Source: Actinomadura rupiterrae (GTDB lineage: Bacteria; Actinomycetota; Actinomycetes; Streptosporangiales; Streptosporangiaceae). Taken from it: a DNA stretch of 64,000 nucleotides. Positions 16,877-25,086 of this stretch are shown here, piece after piece. The notes beneath the pieces are model-generated. The model saw only the letters and a list, made by a program, of their open reading frames with translations. It was not told the DNA's origin and ran no database searches. A program made the translations under genes and the position numbers. The stretch is taken from positions 1 through 64,000 of the forward strand of contig NZ_JAMZEA010000010.1 of assembly GCF_024172125.1 (NCBI RefSeq). Reading direction: 5' to 3'. The number at the start of each line of letters is the position of its first letter. Position 1 is the first letter of the stretch.

Positions 16877-17545
16877 ATGAGCACCTGGTTGCGCACCGAC
16901 ACCGGCTACCGGACCGGCCTGATCTGGGCCGACCCTGAGCACGTCGCTCCTGCCGTTCGCGCCGCCGGTTCCGGCCCCGACATCGAGCTGTCACCGCATC
17001 GCCGGCACCCATGGGCGCGCCGCGCCCTGACGGCCACCCCGATCCTCACCGCCGTCCAGGACCGGATCGGACCGGCGGTGGCGGTGGTCGAACCGACGCT
17101 GCTGCTGCGCAAGCGCCCCGGCGCGTTCGTCGTGCCGCCGCACCAGGACGGCATCAGCGCCGGGTTCGAACTGGACGCCGACCGCGCGGTCGCAGTGTGG
17201 TTCGCCCTCACCGACGCCACGGCCGCTTCGGGATGCCTGCTGGTCGTCCCCGGCTCCCATCATGACGGGTACCGGCCGCACGTCCGCGCTCCCCACGACC
17301 CTGGCCGCGGCGCGCCGCTCACCCTCGCCGTCCCGCCTCCCGACGACGCCTTCACTCCTGTGCCCGTACCTGCCGGGCAGGCGCTGCTCATGGACCTCCG
17401 CCTCATCCACCGCTCCGACGCCAACACCACCGACCGGCCCCGGATCGGACTCAACGCCATATTCGCTGCTGCCGGAGCCGTGCACCTGCACCACGGCGAA
17501 CCACCCGCCCTGCAGCCCCTGACCGGCGACTGGCCGACCACCTGA
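16877..17545 (+). CDS. Phytanoyl-CoA dioxygenase-family (PhyH) Fe(II)/2-oxoglutarate enzyme
   Basis: This is a 222-residue protein, start ATG 16877. The cupin core carries the iron triad: HQD in VVPPHQDGISAGF near residue 93 and the distal His in MDLRLIHRSDANTTDRPRIG near residue 178, followed by the Arg expected to bind 2-oxoglutarate. PGSHHDGYRPH is the usual turn of the family. Substrates in this family range from lipids to amino acids and secondary-metabolite intermediates; none can be told here. It sits right after the XRE regulator and 35 bases before the next gene. Confidence 0.8.
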   Translation: MSTWLRTDTGYRTGLIWADPEHVAPAVRAAGSGPDIELSPHRRHPWARRALTATPILTAVQDRIGPAVAVVEPTLLLRKRPGAFVVPPHQDGISAGFELDADRAVAVWFALTDATAASGCLLVVPGSHHDGYRPHVRAPHDPGRGAPLTLAVPPPDDAFTPVPVPAGQALLMDLRLIHRSDANTTDRPRIGLNAIFAAAGAVHLHHGEPPALQPLTGDWPTT

Positions 17546-17580
17546 ACATGTCCCTACCGCCATCCGAAAGGAGCACGGGC

Positions 17581-18027
17581 ATGACCACCACCCTGTACGA
17601 GGTCCCCACCACCGAGCAGGTCACCCGAATCCGGGTGCTCACCGGCTCGGACGCCGACCCGGTCCGCCTGGCCGGGAAGGTCCCGATCGCCAAGAGCGAC
17701 TGCAGCTACTACTGCCCGAACGCCGAGGTCGCCCAGCGATGCATCGAGGCGCTGCGCGCCTCCGACGAGCGGCTGCGGTCCCGCCCCGAAGAGCAGATGC
17801 TCTGGGACTGGGAATGCACCTGGTTCGAGCCCGAGCCCGGCAACCCCGACGGCGGCGGCACCGTGCTCCTGGGCGTCGCCTGGTTCGACGCCGCGTTCTT
17901 CGCCGAGCGCCGCGACGCCTGGCTCGGGCGCATGCACACCCGCATCTACGCCGACCTCGGCATCCCGATGGACGACATCACTGTCACCCACTGGACGGCC
18001 GCCCCACCGTCCGCCCAGGCGGCCTAA
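17581..18027 (+). CDS. Hypothetical protein following the dioxygenase
   Basis: This is a 148-residue acidic soluble protein; ATG 17581 follows GAAAGGAG. Residues near 41-60 include Cys and aromatic positions (KSDCSYYCPNAEVAQRCIEA) and the middle has WDWECTWFEPEPG. It is likely cotranscribed with the PhyH gene. A hairpin terminator follows the stop by 15 bases. No family recognised. Confidence 0.65.
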   Translation: MTTTLYEVPTTEQVTRIRVLTGSDADPVRLAGKVPIAKSDCSYYCPNAEVAQRCIEALRASDERLRSRPEEQMLWDWECTWFEPEPGNPDGGGTVLLGVAWFDAAFFAERRDAWLGRMHTRIYADLGIPMDDITVTHWTAAPPSAQAA

Positions 18028-18042
18028 TCCAACGCCAGACCC

Positions 18043-18075
18043 GCGCCCCCGAAGCCCCCGCGGCTCCGGGGGCGC
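18043..18075 (+). terminator. GC-rich hairpin terminator
   Basis: gcgcccccg (18043-18051) pairs with cgggggcgc (18067-18075), with an inner agcc/ggct stem. It lies 15 bases after the stop of the preceding gene and has no T-run. Confidence 0.65.
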
Positions 18076-18119
18076 CCGCGTCTCGCAGGTTCCGACACCG
18101 AGCCCCTGCGGACACGGCA

Positions 18120-18136
18120 CACTGGTCACTCCAGTG
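18120..18136 (+). promoter_or_regulatory. Candidate operator before the kinase gene
   Basis: cactgg-tcact-ccagtg is a perfect 6-bp inverted repeat with a 5-base spacer. It ends 25 bases before the GTG start, a position suited to a repressor site over the promoter. Confidence 0.4.
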
Positions 18137-18161
18137 ACGTCGTGGCCGAAGGGGCTCAAGC

Positions 18162-19013
18162 GTGGACCGCCTCATCACCCACCTCGGGCTCGACACCGAC
18201 CAGGCGAACCTCCTGCACGACCGGCGCGGCACCACCGTCTACCGGATCGACGACCTCGCCCTGAAGATCACCGACGGGCTGATGGCCGGCCGCGAAGGCG
18301 AGATCCTCAAGCTGCTGGGCACCGAGTTCTATCGCGACCACGGCTGGGACGGCGACGACCACGGCCCGGACGGCGACCGGTCGTGGCTGCTGCTGCGCTG
18401 GATCGAAGGCACCACCCTGTGGGACGCCCTGGAACCGGCACACCGCAGCGACAGCCAGGCCACCCGCAGCCACGCCCTCGCCTGCACCCGCGATGCGGCC
18501 GCCGCGCTCGCCGAGCTGCACGCCGCCGGATGGGCACACGGTGACCTCCAACCCGATCACGTCCTGTTCGAACGCGACCGCACACACCTGATCGACCTCG
18601 CGTGTGCGCAGCACCCGACGGTGACCGTCCCGTCTTACCTGCACCGTGGCGGCCTGGCCCACACCACCGCCCCGGAGATCGCGGCAGCGATCCTGGCGTC
18701 GAAGGAGCACATCACCGCCACGCCGCAGGCCGACATCTGGTCCCTGGGTGCCTGCTTGTGGTGGTCCTGGACCCGGACCCCGCCGATCACCTACGCTGCC
18801 CCCGCCGCTGGCCGCCCGGGGCAACTGGCCGACATCGCCGCACTGCGCCGCGCCCCGGCCACGACCCGGCCTTGGCCGTTCCCGGCTTTCCAGGAGATCA
18901 TCGCCGCCTGCCTGGCCGCCGACCCCGCCGACCGGCCGACCGCCGAGGAACTCGCAACCTCACTGGTCCCACAATCAGGGCACACAACCCAACACTCGCC
19001 GCAGCGAGCCTGA
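18162..19013 (+). CDS. Protein-kinase/aminoglycoside-phosphotransferase-fold protein
   Basis: The product has 283 residues; GTG 18162 follows AAGGGG. The kinase fold is visible: TTVYRIDDLALKITDG with the ATP-binding Lys near residue 30, the catalytic loop AGWAHGDLQPDHVLFE near residue 125 (HGDxxxxH, closer to APH/small-molecule kinases than HRD of Hanks kinases), the metal-site LIDLACAQ in place of DFG, and an APE-like TTAPEIAAAI. A Ser/Thr-kinase-like C-lobe (ADIWSLGACLWW; PADRPTAEEL) follows. It mixes APH and Hanks features. The Asp at the DFG position is kept, so activity is possible. The target is unknown. Confidence 0.75.
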   Translation: MDRLITHLGLDTDQANLLHDRRGTTVYRIDDLALKITDGLMAGREGEILKLLGTEFYRDHGWDGDDHGPDGDRSWLLLRWIEGTTLWDALEPAHRSDSQATRSHALACTRDAAAALAELHAAGWAHGDLQPDHVLFERDRTHLIDLACAQHPTVTVPSYLHRGGLAHTTAPEIAAAILASKEHITATPQADIWSLGACLWWSWTRTPPITYAAPAAGRPGQLADIAALRRAPATTRPWPFPAFQEIIAACLAADPADRPTAEELATSLVPQSGHTTQHSPQRA

Positions 19014-19282
19014 CTGCCTGGACGGCGTGCTGATCAGGGGGTTAGGTGCAGTGCTGGGAGCTGGGCGAGGGTGTCGTTGAGTTGAGGCAGTTGGAGGCGC
19101 GGGAGGTGGATCTGTGCGGCTTCGGCGAGGCCGGTGCCGTGTGTGTCGTCGTCGAGCAGCGGCACGTTGATGCGCCATGAGCTCTTCGTCCAGCGGATGG
19201 TGACGTAGTCGCGCATCGTGGTCTGTGCGAGGGCGTTGATGAGGAGGCGGGCATCTCCGGCTGCGGCGCCACTTCGAGCACT

Positions 19283-20203
19283 GAGCCTTTTCCATCACGG
19301 GGCGAGGGCGGCCTCGCGGTTTTGTAGGACGCTGATGGCCTTGGCGAGGTGGCCGGCGCGGTAGGGGCAGCAGCGGAGCTTGGTGAGGATCTTCCATGAC
19401 TTGAGCTGGGCGTTTCCGCGTTCACCTGGTCCGCGGAGCTTGGCGTGGGCCCGGTTGGCTTGTTTCTGGGAGGCGGGCTTGTTCCTGCCCTTGTAAGGAA
19501 CGATGATCGCGGGACCGGCGCCGACGTAGCCCTTGTCGGCCAGGACCGGCAGCCCGCACGCTGCCAGGGCGCGGATGATTCCCCAGTTCCGGGCCGCTTT
19601 CAGGTCGTGGATCGAGCCGGGTACCGCACCCGACACCCACACGATCTGCCCGTACGGGCCGGCAATTACCTGCAGGTTCACGCCGTGCTTGTGATGCTTG
19701 CCCGAGTAGAAGAGCCGGTCGGCGCGGAGGCGGTCGGTCGCGATGAGAGTGCCGTCCAGGATCAGATGTCCCAGCCCGTCTTTCTTCGCCCTGGCGAGTG
19801 TGGTGCCGAGCTTGGGTGAGCGGGCCGACAGCCAAGCCACGACCTCGTTCACATACCTCCACGCGGTCGTCGTCCCGACCCCGAAACCTGCCGCGAGCTG
19901 CGCGAACGTATCGCCCTTCTTCAAGTATGCGAGCGTCATCAGCGCCTGCTGCCCCGCGTTCAAAGCCCGGCCCTTGCTCTTCAGCTTCGTCCGCTCCCGC
20001 CGGACGAGACCGGTCAGGTAGTTCAGAGTCGAACGCGACAACGGCAGCGAAGCACGATAGAAAAGCACGTGAAACCTCTGGTTGTGGGGGGCGGAGGTCA
20101 GAGACCCCTCTCCTACCAGGGGTTTCTTCACGTCCACGGCCAGCCACGCCGCCCGCGATCATGCTGTGATCAGCAGCCTTGAAGAGGCTGCTGGAAAAGG
20201 TTC
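19283..20203 (-). mobile_element. Complete IS5-family element, 921 bp, with 3-bp target duplication
   Basis: Terminal inverted repeats are gagccttttcca (19283-19294) and tggaaaaggttc (20192-20203), 11 of 12 matching. ACT flanks both ends (19280-19282 and 20204-20206). A 3-bp duplication is usual for the IS427/IS1031 type of IS5. The right end also has a hairpin cagcagcc...ggctgctg (20171-20193) upstream of the transposase gene. The clean ends and intact transposase suggest a recent insertion. Confidence 0.85.
19295..20068 (-). CDS. IS5-family DDE transposase (DDE_Tnp_4 / HARBI1-like)
   Basis: This is a 257-residue protein, from GTG 20066-20068; the frame is open further upstream but LFYRASLPLSRSTLNYL is the usual family N-terminus. 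An HTH segment (LAAGFGVGTTTAWRYVNE near residue 62) precedes the catalytic domain with D in GHLILDGTLIATDR, D in PVLADKGYVGAG and E in GPGERGNAQLKSW. Substrate hallmark YSGKHHKHGVNLQVI is present. The gene ends directly at the left inverted repeat. All catalytic residues are present, so it is probably active. Confidence 0.9.
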   Translation of the reverse strand: MLFYRASLPLSRSTLNYLTGLVRRERTKLKSKGRALNAGQQALMTLAYLKKGDTFAQLAAGFGVGTTTAWRYVNEVVAWLSARSPKLGTTLARAKKDGLGHLILDGTLIATDRLRADRLFYSGKHHKHGVNLQVIAGPYGQIVWVSGAVPGSIHDLKAARNWGIIRALAACGLPVLADKGYVGAGPAIIVPYKGRNKPASQKQANRAHAKLRGPGERGNAQLKSWKILTKLRCCPYRAGHLAKAISVLQNREAALAP

Positions 20204-20327
20204 ACTGGTCAGGAACTGCGCATCTGGCATGACCGGCCTCCATTCTGTGAACCACCCGCCATGCGTGCCTTCGTATAGCACCACTGATCCGGAGCTTCAC
20301 CCAATCGACTTCGGGCAGGTAGGAGCG

Positions 20328-21479
20328 TCACCTGGCGCTGTCCAACGACAGGTCTGGTCCGAAGGCTGTCACGCTCATGGTCGCGCGTCGACCAGGGGCA
20401 GCATCGAGGATCCCCGTCACCATGACGCGCCGCCTATCGCCGTGATGCCGGACCGCTTCTTGGTAGGTTTCCTCGTCCAAGCCGAACCAGATCGTCTTGC
20501 GTCGGTGGTCGACGATCGTCTCCATGCCCACCTCGCCTCCCGAAGCTTCCTCGTCGGCCTCATGGTGCAGGTAGGTGATGCGTCCGAACAGGACATGCTC
20601 ACGCGGGGTTCGGACGCGCTTCAACTGTTCGGCCACGTACTCGACGTTTTCCTGGGCCTCTTGGGGAAACGTCACCGAGTCGGGCACTCCATGCGGCGCT
20701 TGAGTGGCGCGGGACCATGAGAACGTCACGTCCAGTTCCGCGACGCTCTCCTGTTTGAGCGCCGCATCGACGGCCCGACAAAGTTCGCGCGAGACTCCCT
20801 CCCGTACGGCATCTGCGACCTCGCGCGAACTGGGACGGCGATCGGATTGAACGGTGATCTCGTGCAGGGTGTTGAGCGCATCGGACATCGTGCTGGTCAC
20901 GCGGCGATCGAATAGAGCATCCTCGACGGCGATGTCCAGCCCGATCTGTGGATCGGAACTCACCGGAGGGGCTGGGCGGGCGCGACTGATGATCGGAAGG
21001 ATGTAGGAGCCGCGTTGTGTCTGGCCCAACCGCACGCTGCGGAGGTGCTCTCGTGCTCGTAGGGGCATCGAGTTGCCGAAACTCCCTTGGCGGCGAATTG
21101 TTGCCGCCGCGGAGGCTTGGACAAGTTGTCTTGCCGTATAAAAAAGGCGAACGCCGGCATCAAATGGGATTGAGTCGTCGATCAACTCTGGATGAGCTGC
21201 CCGCACGCGGGTGACGTCGTGGAAGACCAGCGCGATGTCCCGCTGGATCTGATGACTCTCTCGCTGCTCCACTCGTGCGAGATCCTGCACCAACAACCAG
21301 ACGCGTTTCTCATAGTCACTTGCCGTCTTGATGAGGGGGACTAGCAGACCCTCCGTGGGGAGGTCGCGCCGACTCCACAGTTCCGCCAGCGGGCCCGCCT
21401 CTGAAGGACTCCATCCCTCTAGCCGGAGGTAGGCCTTGATTTCGCTGGGGTCGACGTTCTGCTGCAGGTCAGGCGTCAT
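20328..21479 (-). CDS. Unknown protein, partner of the DUF4365 nuclease-like gene
   Basis: The product has 383 residues. ATG 21477-21479 overlaps the stop of the upstream gene in ATGA, so translation is coupled. The N-terminal half is helical (AYLRLEGWSPSEAGPLAELW; SDYEKRVWLLVQDLARVEQR). A basic hinge follows (RGSYILPIISRARPAPP), then a helical stretch and a beta-rich C-terminus (ITYLHHEADEEASGGEVG; RVMVTGILDAAPGRRATMSV) that resembles a small OB- or SH3-like barrel. There is no signal peptide or membrane segment. I recognise no family. Paired strictly with a restriction-fold gene and sited on a mobile island, a sensing or targeting subunit of a defence system is a reasonable guess, not more. 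Confidence 0.75.
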   Translation of the reverse strand: MTPDLQQNVDPSEIKAYLRLEGWSPSEAGPLAELWSRRDLPTEGLLVPLIKTASDYEKRVWLLVQDLARVEQRESHQIQRDIALVFHDVTRVRAAHPELIDDSIPFDAGVRLFYTARQLVQASAAATIRRQGSFGNSMPLRAREHLRSVRLGQTQRGSYILPIISRARPAPPVSSDPQIGLDIAVEDALFDRRVTSTMSDALNTLHEITVQSDRRPSSREVADAVREGVSRELCRAVDAALKQESVAELDVTFSWSRATQAPHGVPDSVTFPQEAQENVEYVAEQLKRVRTPREHVLFGRITYLHHEADEEASGGEVGMETIVDHRRKTIWFGLDEETYQEAVRHHGDRRRVMVTGILDAAPGRRATMSVTAFGPDLSLDSAR

Positions 21480-21982
21480 GCCGCCTCGCCCTCGTCATGC
21501 CCTGTCTTTATCCGCCGCAGAGCTACTTGGAACATAAGTTCGAGGGACTCGCATGTCAACGCTTGGGTGCGAGGGAGGCGGACGGCGGTGGTTGCGTTGC
21601 CACGGGGCGGAAGTTGGTCTTGGAGCTTTGCCCAGTAGCCGTGACATGCCATCAGGAGACGGGTGGGTTCGTGAAGGATCCAGTCATCCAGGATGGCGGG
21701 AACGATGACCAGGGCCATGTATCCCGGGGCGCTGCGTTCTGGGTCGCGTAGCTTGTTGTAGGTTGCGACATCGAGGTCGTAGACCAAGTCACCGCCCGCG
21801 CCGCGAGGGTTGTGAGTGCACTTCAGCTGGAAGTCGACCATGAGGCCCCGTCGGCGAAGCGTGACATCCACGCCGTCCTTGTCCTGGTTCCAAGTGCCTA
21901 TAGTGCAGCCGCCCCTCGTTGCGATCGCGAGCATGTAGGCGTTGCTGAAATGCTCCTTCTGCCACGACTCTGCTTCGGGCAA
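21476..21982 (-). CDS. DUF4365-type PD-(D/E)XK nuclease-like protein
   Basis: This is a 168-residue protein starting at TTG 21980-21982 with GAAGG 6 bases ahead. The family signature is clear: after an N-terminal helix (SWQKEHFSNAYMLAIATRGG) come NQDKDGVDVTLRRRG and LMVDFQLKCTHN, i.e. the Asp and the [DE/Q]-x-K of a PD-(D/E)XK core (D...DFQLK). A third helix region (YMALVIVPAILDDWI) matches the Rossmann-like continuation. Many DUF4365 proteins have Q before x-K like this one and are found in restriction or phage-defence contexts. It is the first gene of a minus-strand operon with the 383-residue gene and the IS-split 90-residue gene. Nuclease activity is inferred from fold motifs. Confidence 0.75.
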   Translation of the reverse strand: MPEAESWQKEHFSNAYMLAIATRGGCTIGTWNQDKDGVDVTLRRRGLMVDFQLKCTHNPRGAGGDLVYDLDVATYNKLRDPERSAPGYMALVIVPAILDDWILHEPTRLLMACHGYWAKLQDQLPPRGNATTAVRLPRTQALTCESLELMFQVALRRIKTGHDEGEAA

Positions 21983-22125
21983 GCCGCCTTCAGAGGCTGG
22001 TTCCAGATCTCCTTCGCTTTCTTATCTTGACCCAGATTTGACCGTGGTGAAAGTGAAGCCCGGTCAGGCGGCCGGGGTGCGGTTGCGCATGAACTTGCCT
22101 TGGCGGCCATGGACTCTCGCGGGTC

Positions 22126-22377
22126 TTGGGGGAGGACGCCAACCCAGGCCGGGTCGCCGCGCCGTACAGGCACGGCGCGCACTCGTACCTGTCGGTCGGC
22201 GAGCCGATCGACGGCTGCATCGTGCAGATCCCCGGCGCGCAGTACCGGCCGGTGAACCCCCGGATTATCCCGCCGGGCCCGCCGACGGCGGTCGAGGGCA
22301 CCGAGTACGACCTGCGCGCCGGGCGGCGGCTCGGCGACCAGAACATCGACCGCGCCTTCACCAGGCACTCATTATGA
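22126..22377 (+). pseudogene. Fragment of an aldose 1-epimerase gene
   Basis: The frame reads APYRHGAHSYLSVGEPIDGC, then QIPGAQYRPVNPRIIPPG, AVEGTEYDLRAGRRLGD and NIDRAFT. This is the central block of aldose 1-epimerase (catalytic His in GxHSYL and the V-x-GTxxDLR motif). Neither the N-terminal nor the C-terminal catalytic Glu region is present; it stops at a palindrome at 22366. It is a scar of an ordinary chromosomal gene at the edge of the mobile region. Confidence 0.7.
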
Positions 22378-22414
22378 GTGGCGGGGTTGGCGTGTCCGCC
22401 AAGCCACTGCCAAC
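22366..22414 (-). terminator. Palindrome and competing hairpins at the end of the conjugation operon
   Basis: CACTCAT-T-ATGAGTG (22366-22380) is a perfect 7-bp palindrome. Next to it ttggcg/cgccaa (22387-22392/22397-22402) and gttggc/gccaac (22386-22391/22409-22414) can form alternative stems. They lie just beyond the stop (22426) of the last minus-strand gene, so a terminator is likely; the palindrome also marks the boundary with the epimerase scar. Confidence 0.5.
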
Positions 22415-22425
22415 GCGCCGCCCAG

Positions 22426-24109
22426 CTATTGCCGGGGCGGTGGGGCTGGGCAGGTCGTGGGGCGTGAAGGTGTGGGTGTTGGGCTGGCGGGTGTTGCTGA
22501 GGGGGTTGACAACGGGGCGTTGGTGCTGGTGGGAGGGGCGGGGTAGATGCGGATCCAGTCGATGTCCATGGTGACTTTGGCGGGGGTGGTGTGGTCGCGG
22601 CAGGCGGTGGGGCCGCGGTCGCAGGTTTGGTCGTTTTGGAGGGTGAGGCCCATGGTGGTGTGTTGGGGGAGGAGGGGGCCGGTGTAGGTCCAGGTGGGGT
22701 GGCCGTCGGGCCAGAAGGTGAGGTGGTCGGGGAGCCAGTCGACGGCGATGGTGTGCCAGTGGGTGAAGTCGGCGTGGAGCTGGTGGGTGGCCTGCTGGTC
22801 GGTGGGGCCGTGGTGGATGTGGATGTCGGCGGTGTGGCGGGTGGGGTCGGGGATTTCGGTGAAGTCGATTTCGGCTTTCTCGGGGTGGCCGAAGTGGGCG
22901 GGCCACAGCAGGGCGACGGGGGAGTAGCCGCGGCCGGGGTCGGCGCGCAGGCGGACTTCCCAGCGTCCGTAGCGTTGCAGCAGGGTGGAGGCGATGCCGC
23001 CGGACAGGTCCTTGCCGCCGTAGAGAGCACCGGTGAGGTGCAGGGCGCCGCCGGAGACGGTGGTGGCTTGGGCGGTGCGGGGGTTCACCCTGTCGGTGGG
23101 GGGAGTCGTAGACGATCCACTTGGCGGGGTCAAGGTGGGTGCCGGTGAAGTTGTCGGTCAACGCGGGCGGACCCCACGCGTTGGGTGCTGGCGGGGTGCT
23201 CGTGGTTGGTGTGGGTGTGGTCCTCGGGGAGCTAGGTTGTGGCCGGTTGTGCTGCTTGATGGTGGCTTGCAGCGCGGGTGCGTCGGTGAGGGTGGGGCAG
23301 GCCCAGGCGGGTTGGTGGCCCCAGGAGTAGCTGATGTCGACGGCGGGGTGGGGGATCAGGGCGTCCCAGCGGTTGAGGATCGCCAGCAGTTGCCCGGCGT
23401 TGGGTAGCCGCCAGGTTTTCTCGCCGGTGGCGCAGGCCTGGCCGAAGGTCTGGATCACTGGGACGATCATCGAGCGGGGGAATCCGGCGCGGTCGGCTTG
23501 GGTGACCATCGTGTCGATGGCTTGCAGGTGGCAGGTGGAGCTGTCGGTGCGGCAGGGGTAGGGGTCCAGGCCGATCAGGTCCAGGTGGCTGGCCGCGGGG
23601 CGCAGCGGGGCCATCGGGTAGTCGGTGAGGGAGGCGAAGGCTTTCTGGCCGGGCGCGTAGCGGTGGATGGTGTCGGCGCGGGCGCGCAGGTGGGCGACGA
23701 TGCCCGGGCATTGCTGGGGGTTGGGTTCGTCGGACAGGTACCAGCCGTAGACGCGTGGGTCGTGGGCGTAGCGGTGGACCAGCCGGGTGAAGGCGGACTC
23801 GGTGGTGGTGAAGGGGGCGCAGGTGGTGTTGCCGACCCACAGCAGGGCGCGGCTGCCGGGCGGTAGCTGGTTCAGGTCGTTGGTGTCGGGGGTGGTGTCG
23901 AACAGGGTGTAGCCGAGTGCGGCGGCGCGGGGGCGGTCGCCGGCGGGCATGTTCAGCGCCAGGTGCAGCGTCACGTCCGAAGTCGTGGCCGGGGTGGTCG
24001 GTGCCGGGTGGGAGGCGGTGGCGTTGCCGGGGAGCGGGCCGAGGAGGAAGCCGATGGCGGTTCCGGTGGCCGCGGTGGCGCAGGCGGTCGCGAGCAGCAG
24101 GTGGCGCAT
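22426..24109 (-). pseudogene. Secreted TIM-barrel plus GH16 glycosidase, frameshifted
   Basis: ATG 24107-24109 starts a signal peptide (RHLLLATACATAATGTAIG). It is followed by a TIM-barrel-like domain to about residue 280 (VYGWYLSDEPNPQQCPG and DLIGLDPYPCRT resemble retaining glycosidase acid and strand motifs) and a Thr/Pro linker. Then comes a GH16 domain with the ExDxxE catalytic motif in KAEIDFTEIP near residue 415. The frame breaks between WIVYDSP and PTDRVNPRT at a run of six G (23098-23103); one base fewer restores it. Wall- or matrix-cutting enzymes are often added to conjugation operons to open the envelope. It is the last gene of that operon. Confidence 0.75.
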
Positions 24110-24132
24110 GAGGATCCCCTCTCTTCTGGGTG

Positions 24133-25086
24133 TCAGCGGGGTCGGGCGAAGCCGACCAGGTCTGGGCGGTGGCGGTAGGTCTGGATCTGGACGACGGTGC
24201 CGGTGTGCGGGGCGGCGATCATGCGGCCGTCGCCGAGGACGATCCCGACGTGGCCGGGGCCGCCGGGCTCCATGCGCATGAAGACCAGGTCGCCGGGTTG
24301 TTCGGTGCCGGGTCGCAGGTGCGGCAGGGTGCGCCATTGGTCGTAGGTGGTGCGCGGCAGGGTGAGTCCGGCGGCCTGGTAGGCGCGCACTACCAGCCCT
24401 GAGCAGTCGAAGGCGGCGGGGCCGAGCGCGCCGTAGACGTACGGTTTGCCGAGTTGGGCGCGGGCAAAAGCCAGCACGCGGGCGGCCCGCCGTCCCAGTC
24501 CCGCCACGGCGGCGGGGGCGGCGGCGCCGTGCAGGCAGCGGGACAGCCAGCTGGCCGTGGCGGTGGCGGGGGTGCGGGCGTAGCGGGCAGCGCGGTCCAG
24601 GACCAGGTGGACATAGGCCAGCGAGTGGTTGTATTCGAACAGCGCGGCCTGCATGCGGGCGGGCGCGCCGGAGTGGCGCAGGTAGTGGGCGGCGGTGAAG
24701 ATGGCGTCGGCCGGGTTGTAGATGTCGGTGCGGCCGTCGTGGTCGCCGTCGACGGCGAAGTGCCGCCAGTTGTCGGCGACCAGCTGCATCGGTCCCATCG
24801 CGCCGGCCTGGTTGGCGCCCGCATGGATGCCGGGGTCGGGGCCGCGTCCGTGGTCGGACTCGACCGCCCCGATCGCCGCCAGCACGCTCCAGGGAAGGCC
24901 GTAGGCGTGTCCGGCGGCCTGGTAGAGCGCCAGGTAGCGGGGTGGGATGTCGCGGGTGGCTGCTGGTGGGCGCGGCTGGGTGGCGGGGCAGGTGTGCTGG
25001 GCTTGGGCGGTGAGCACCACGACGGGCGCGGTCAGCGCAGCGACCAAGGTGATGGAGGCGGCGGCGGCCAGCCGCACCATGGTCAT
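24133..25086 (-). CDS. Secreted lytic transglycosylase with NlpC/P60 domain (VirB1-like)
   Basis: This is a 317-residue protein with an N-terminal signal (VRLAAAASITLVAALTAPVV). It has an SLT-type lytic transglycosylase domain with catalytic Glu in IGAVESDHGRG and the GAMGPMQLVADNW and ALFEYNHSLAYV motifs. A C-terminal NlpC/P60 peptidase follows, with Cys in AAFDCSGLVVRAY near residue 230, His in GHVGIVLGDG and a following polar residue. It would cut both glycan and stem peptide so that the conjugation channel can cross the thick wall. It overlaps the upstream gene by 4 bases and sits 23 bases before the glycosidase gene. Confidence 0.9.
   Translation of the reverse strand: MTMVRLAAAASITLVAALTAPVVVLTAQAQHTCPATQPRPPAATRDIPPRYLALYQAAGHAYGLPWSVLAAIGAVESDHGRGPDPGIHAGANQAGAMGPMQLVADNWRHFAVDGDHDGRTDIYNPADAIFTAAHYLRHSGAPARMQAALFEYNHSLAYVHLVLDRAARYARTPATATASWLSRCLHGAAAPAAVAGLGRRAARVLAFARAQLGKPYVYGALGPAAFDCSGLVVRAYQAAGLTLPRTTYDQWRTLPHLRPGTEQPGDLVFMRMEPGGPGHVGIVLGDGRMIAAPHTGTVVQIQTYRHRPDLVGFARPR

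Larger units (their letters stand above)
19034..20230 (-). pseudogene. Small gene split by the IS5-family insertion
   Basis: On the minus strand ATG 20228-20230, with GGAGG at 20237-20241, begins MPDAQFLTS and meets the IS at 20203. The frame resumes at 19279 as ARSGAAAGDARLLINALAQT and runs to the stop at 19034. Removing the IS and one copy of the 3-bp ACT target duplication joins the two parts in frame into a 90-residue protein. It lies 97 bases downstream of the 383-residue gene in the same direction, so it was probably the third gene of that operon. No family recognised. Confidence 0.7.
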
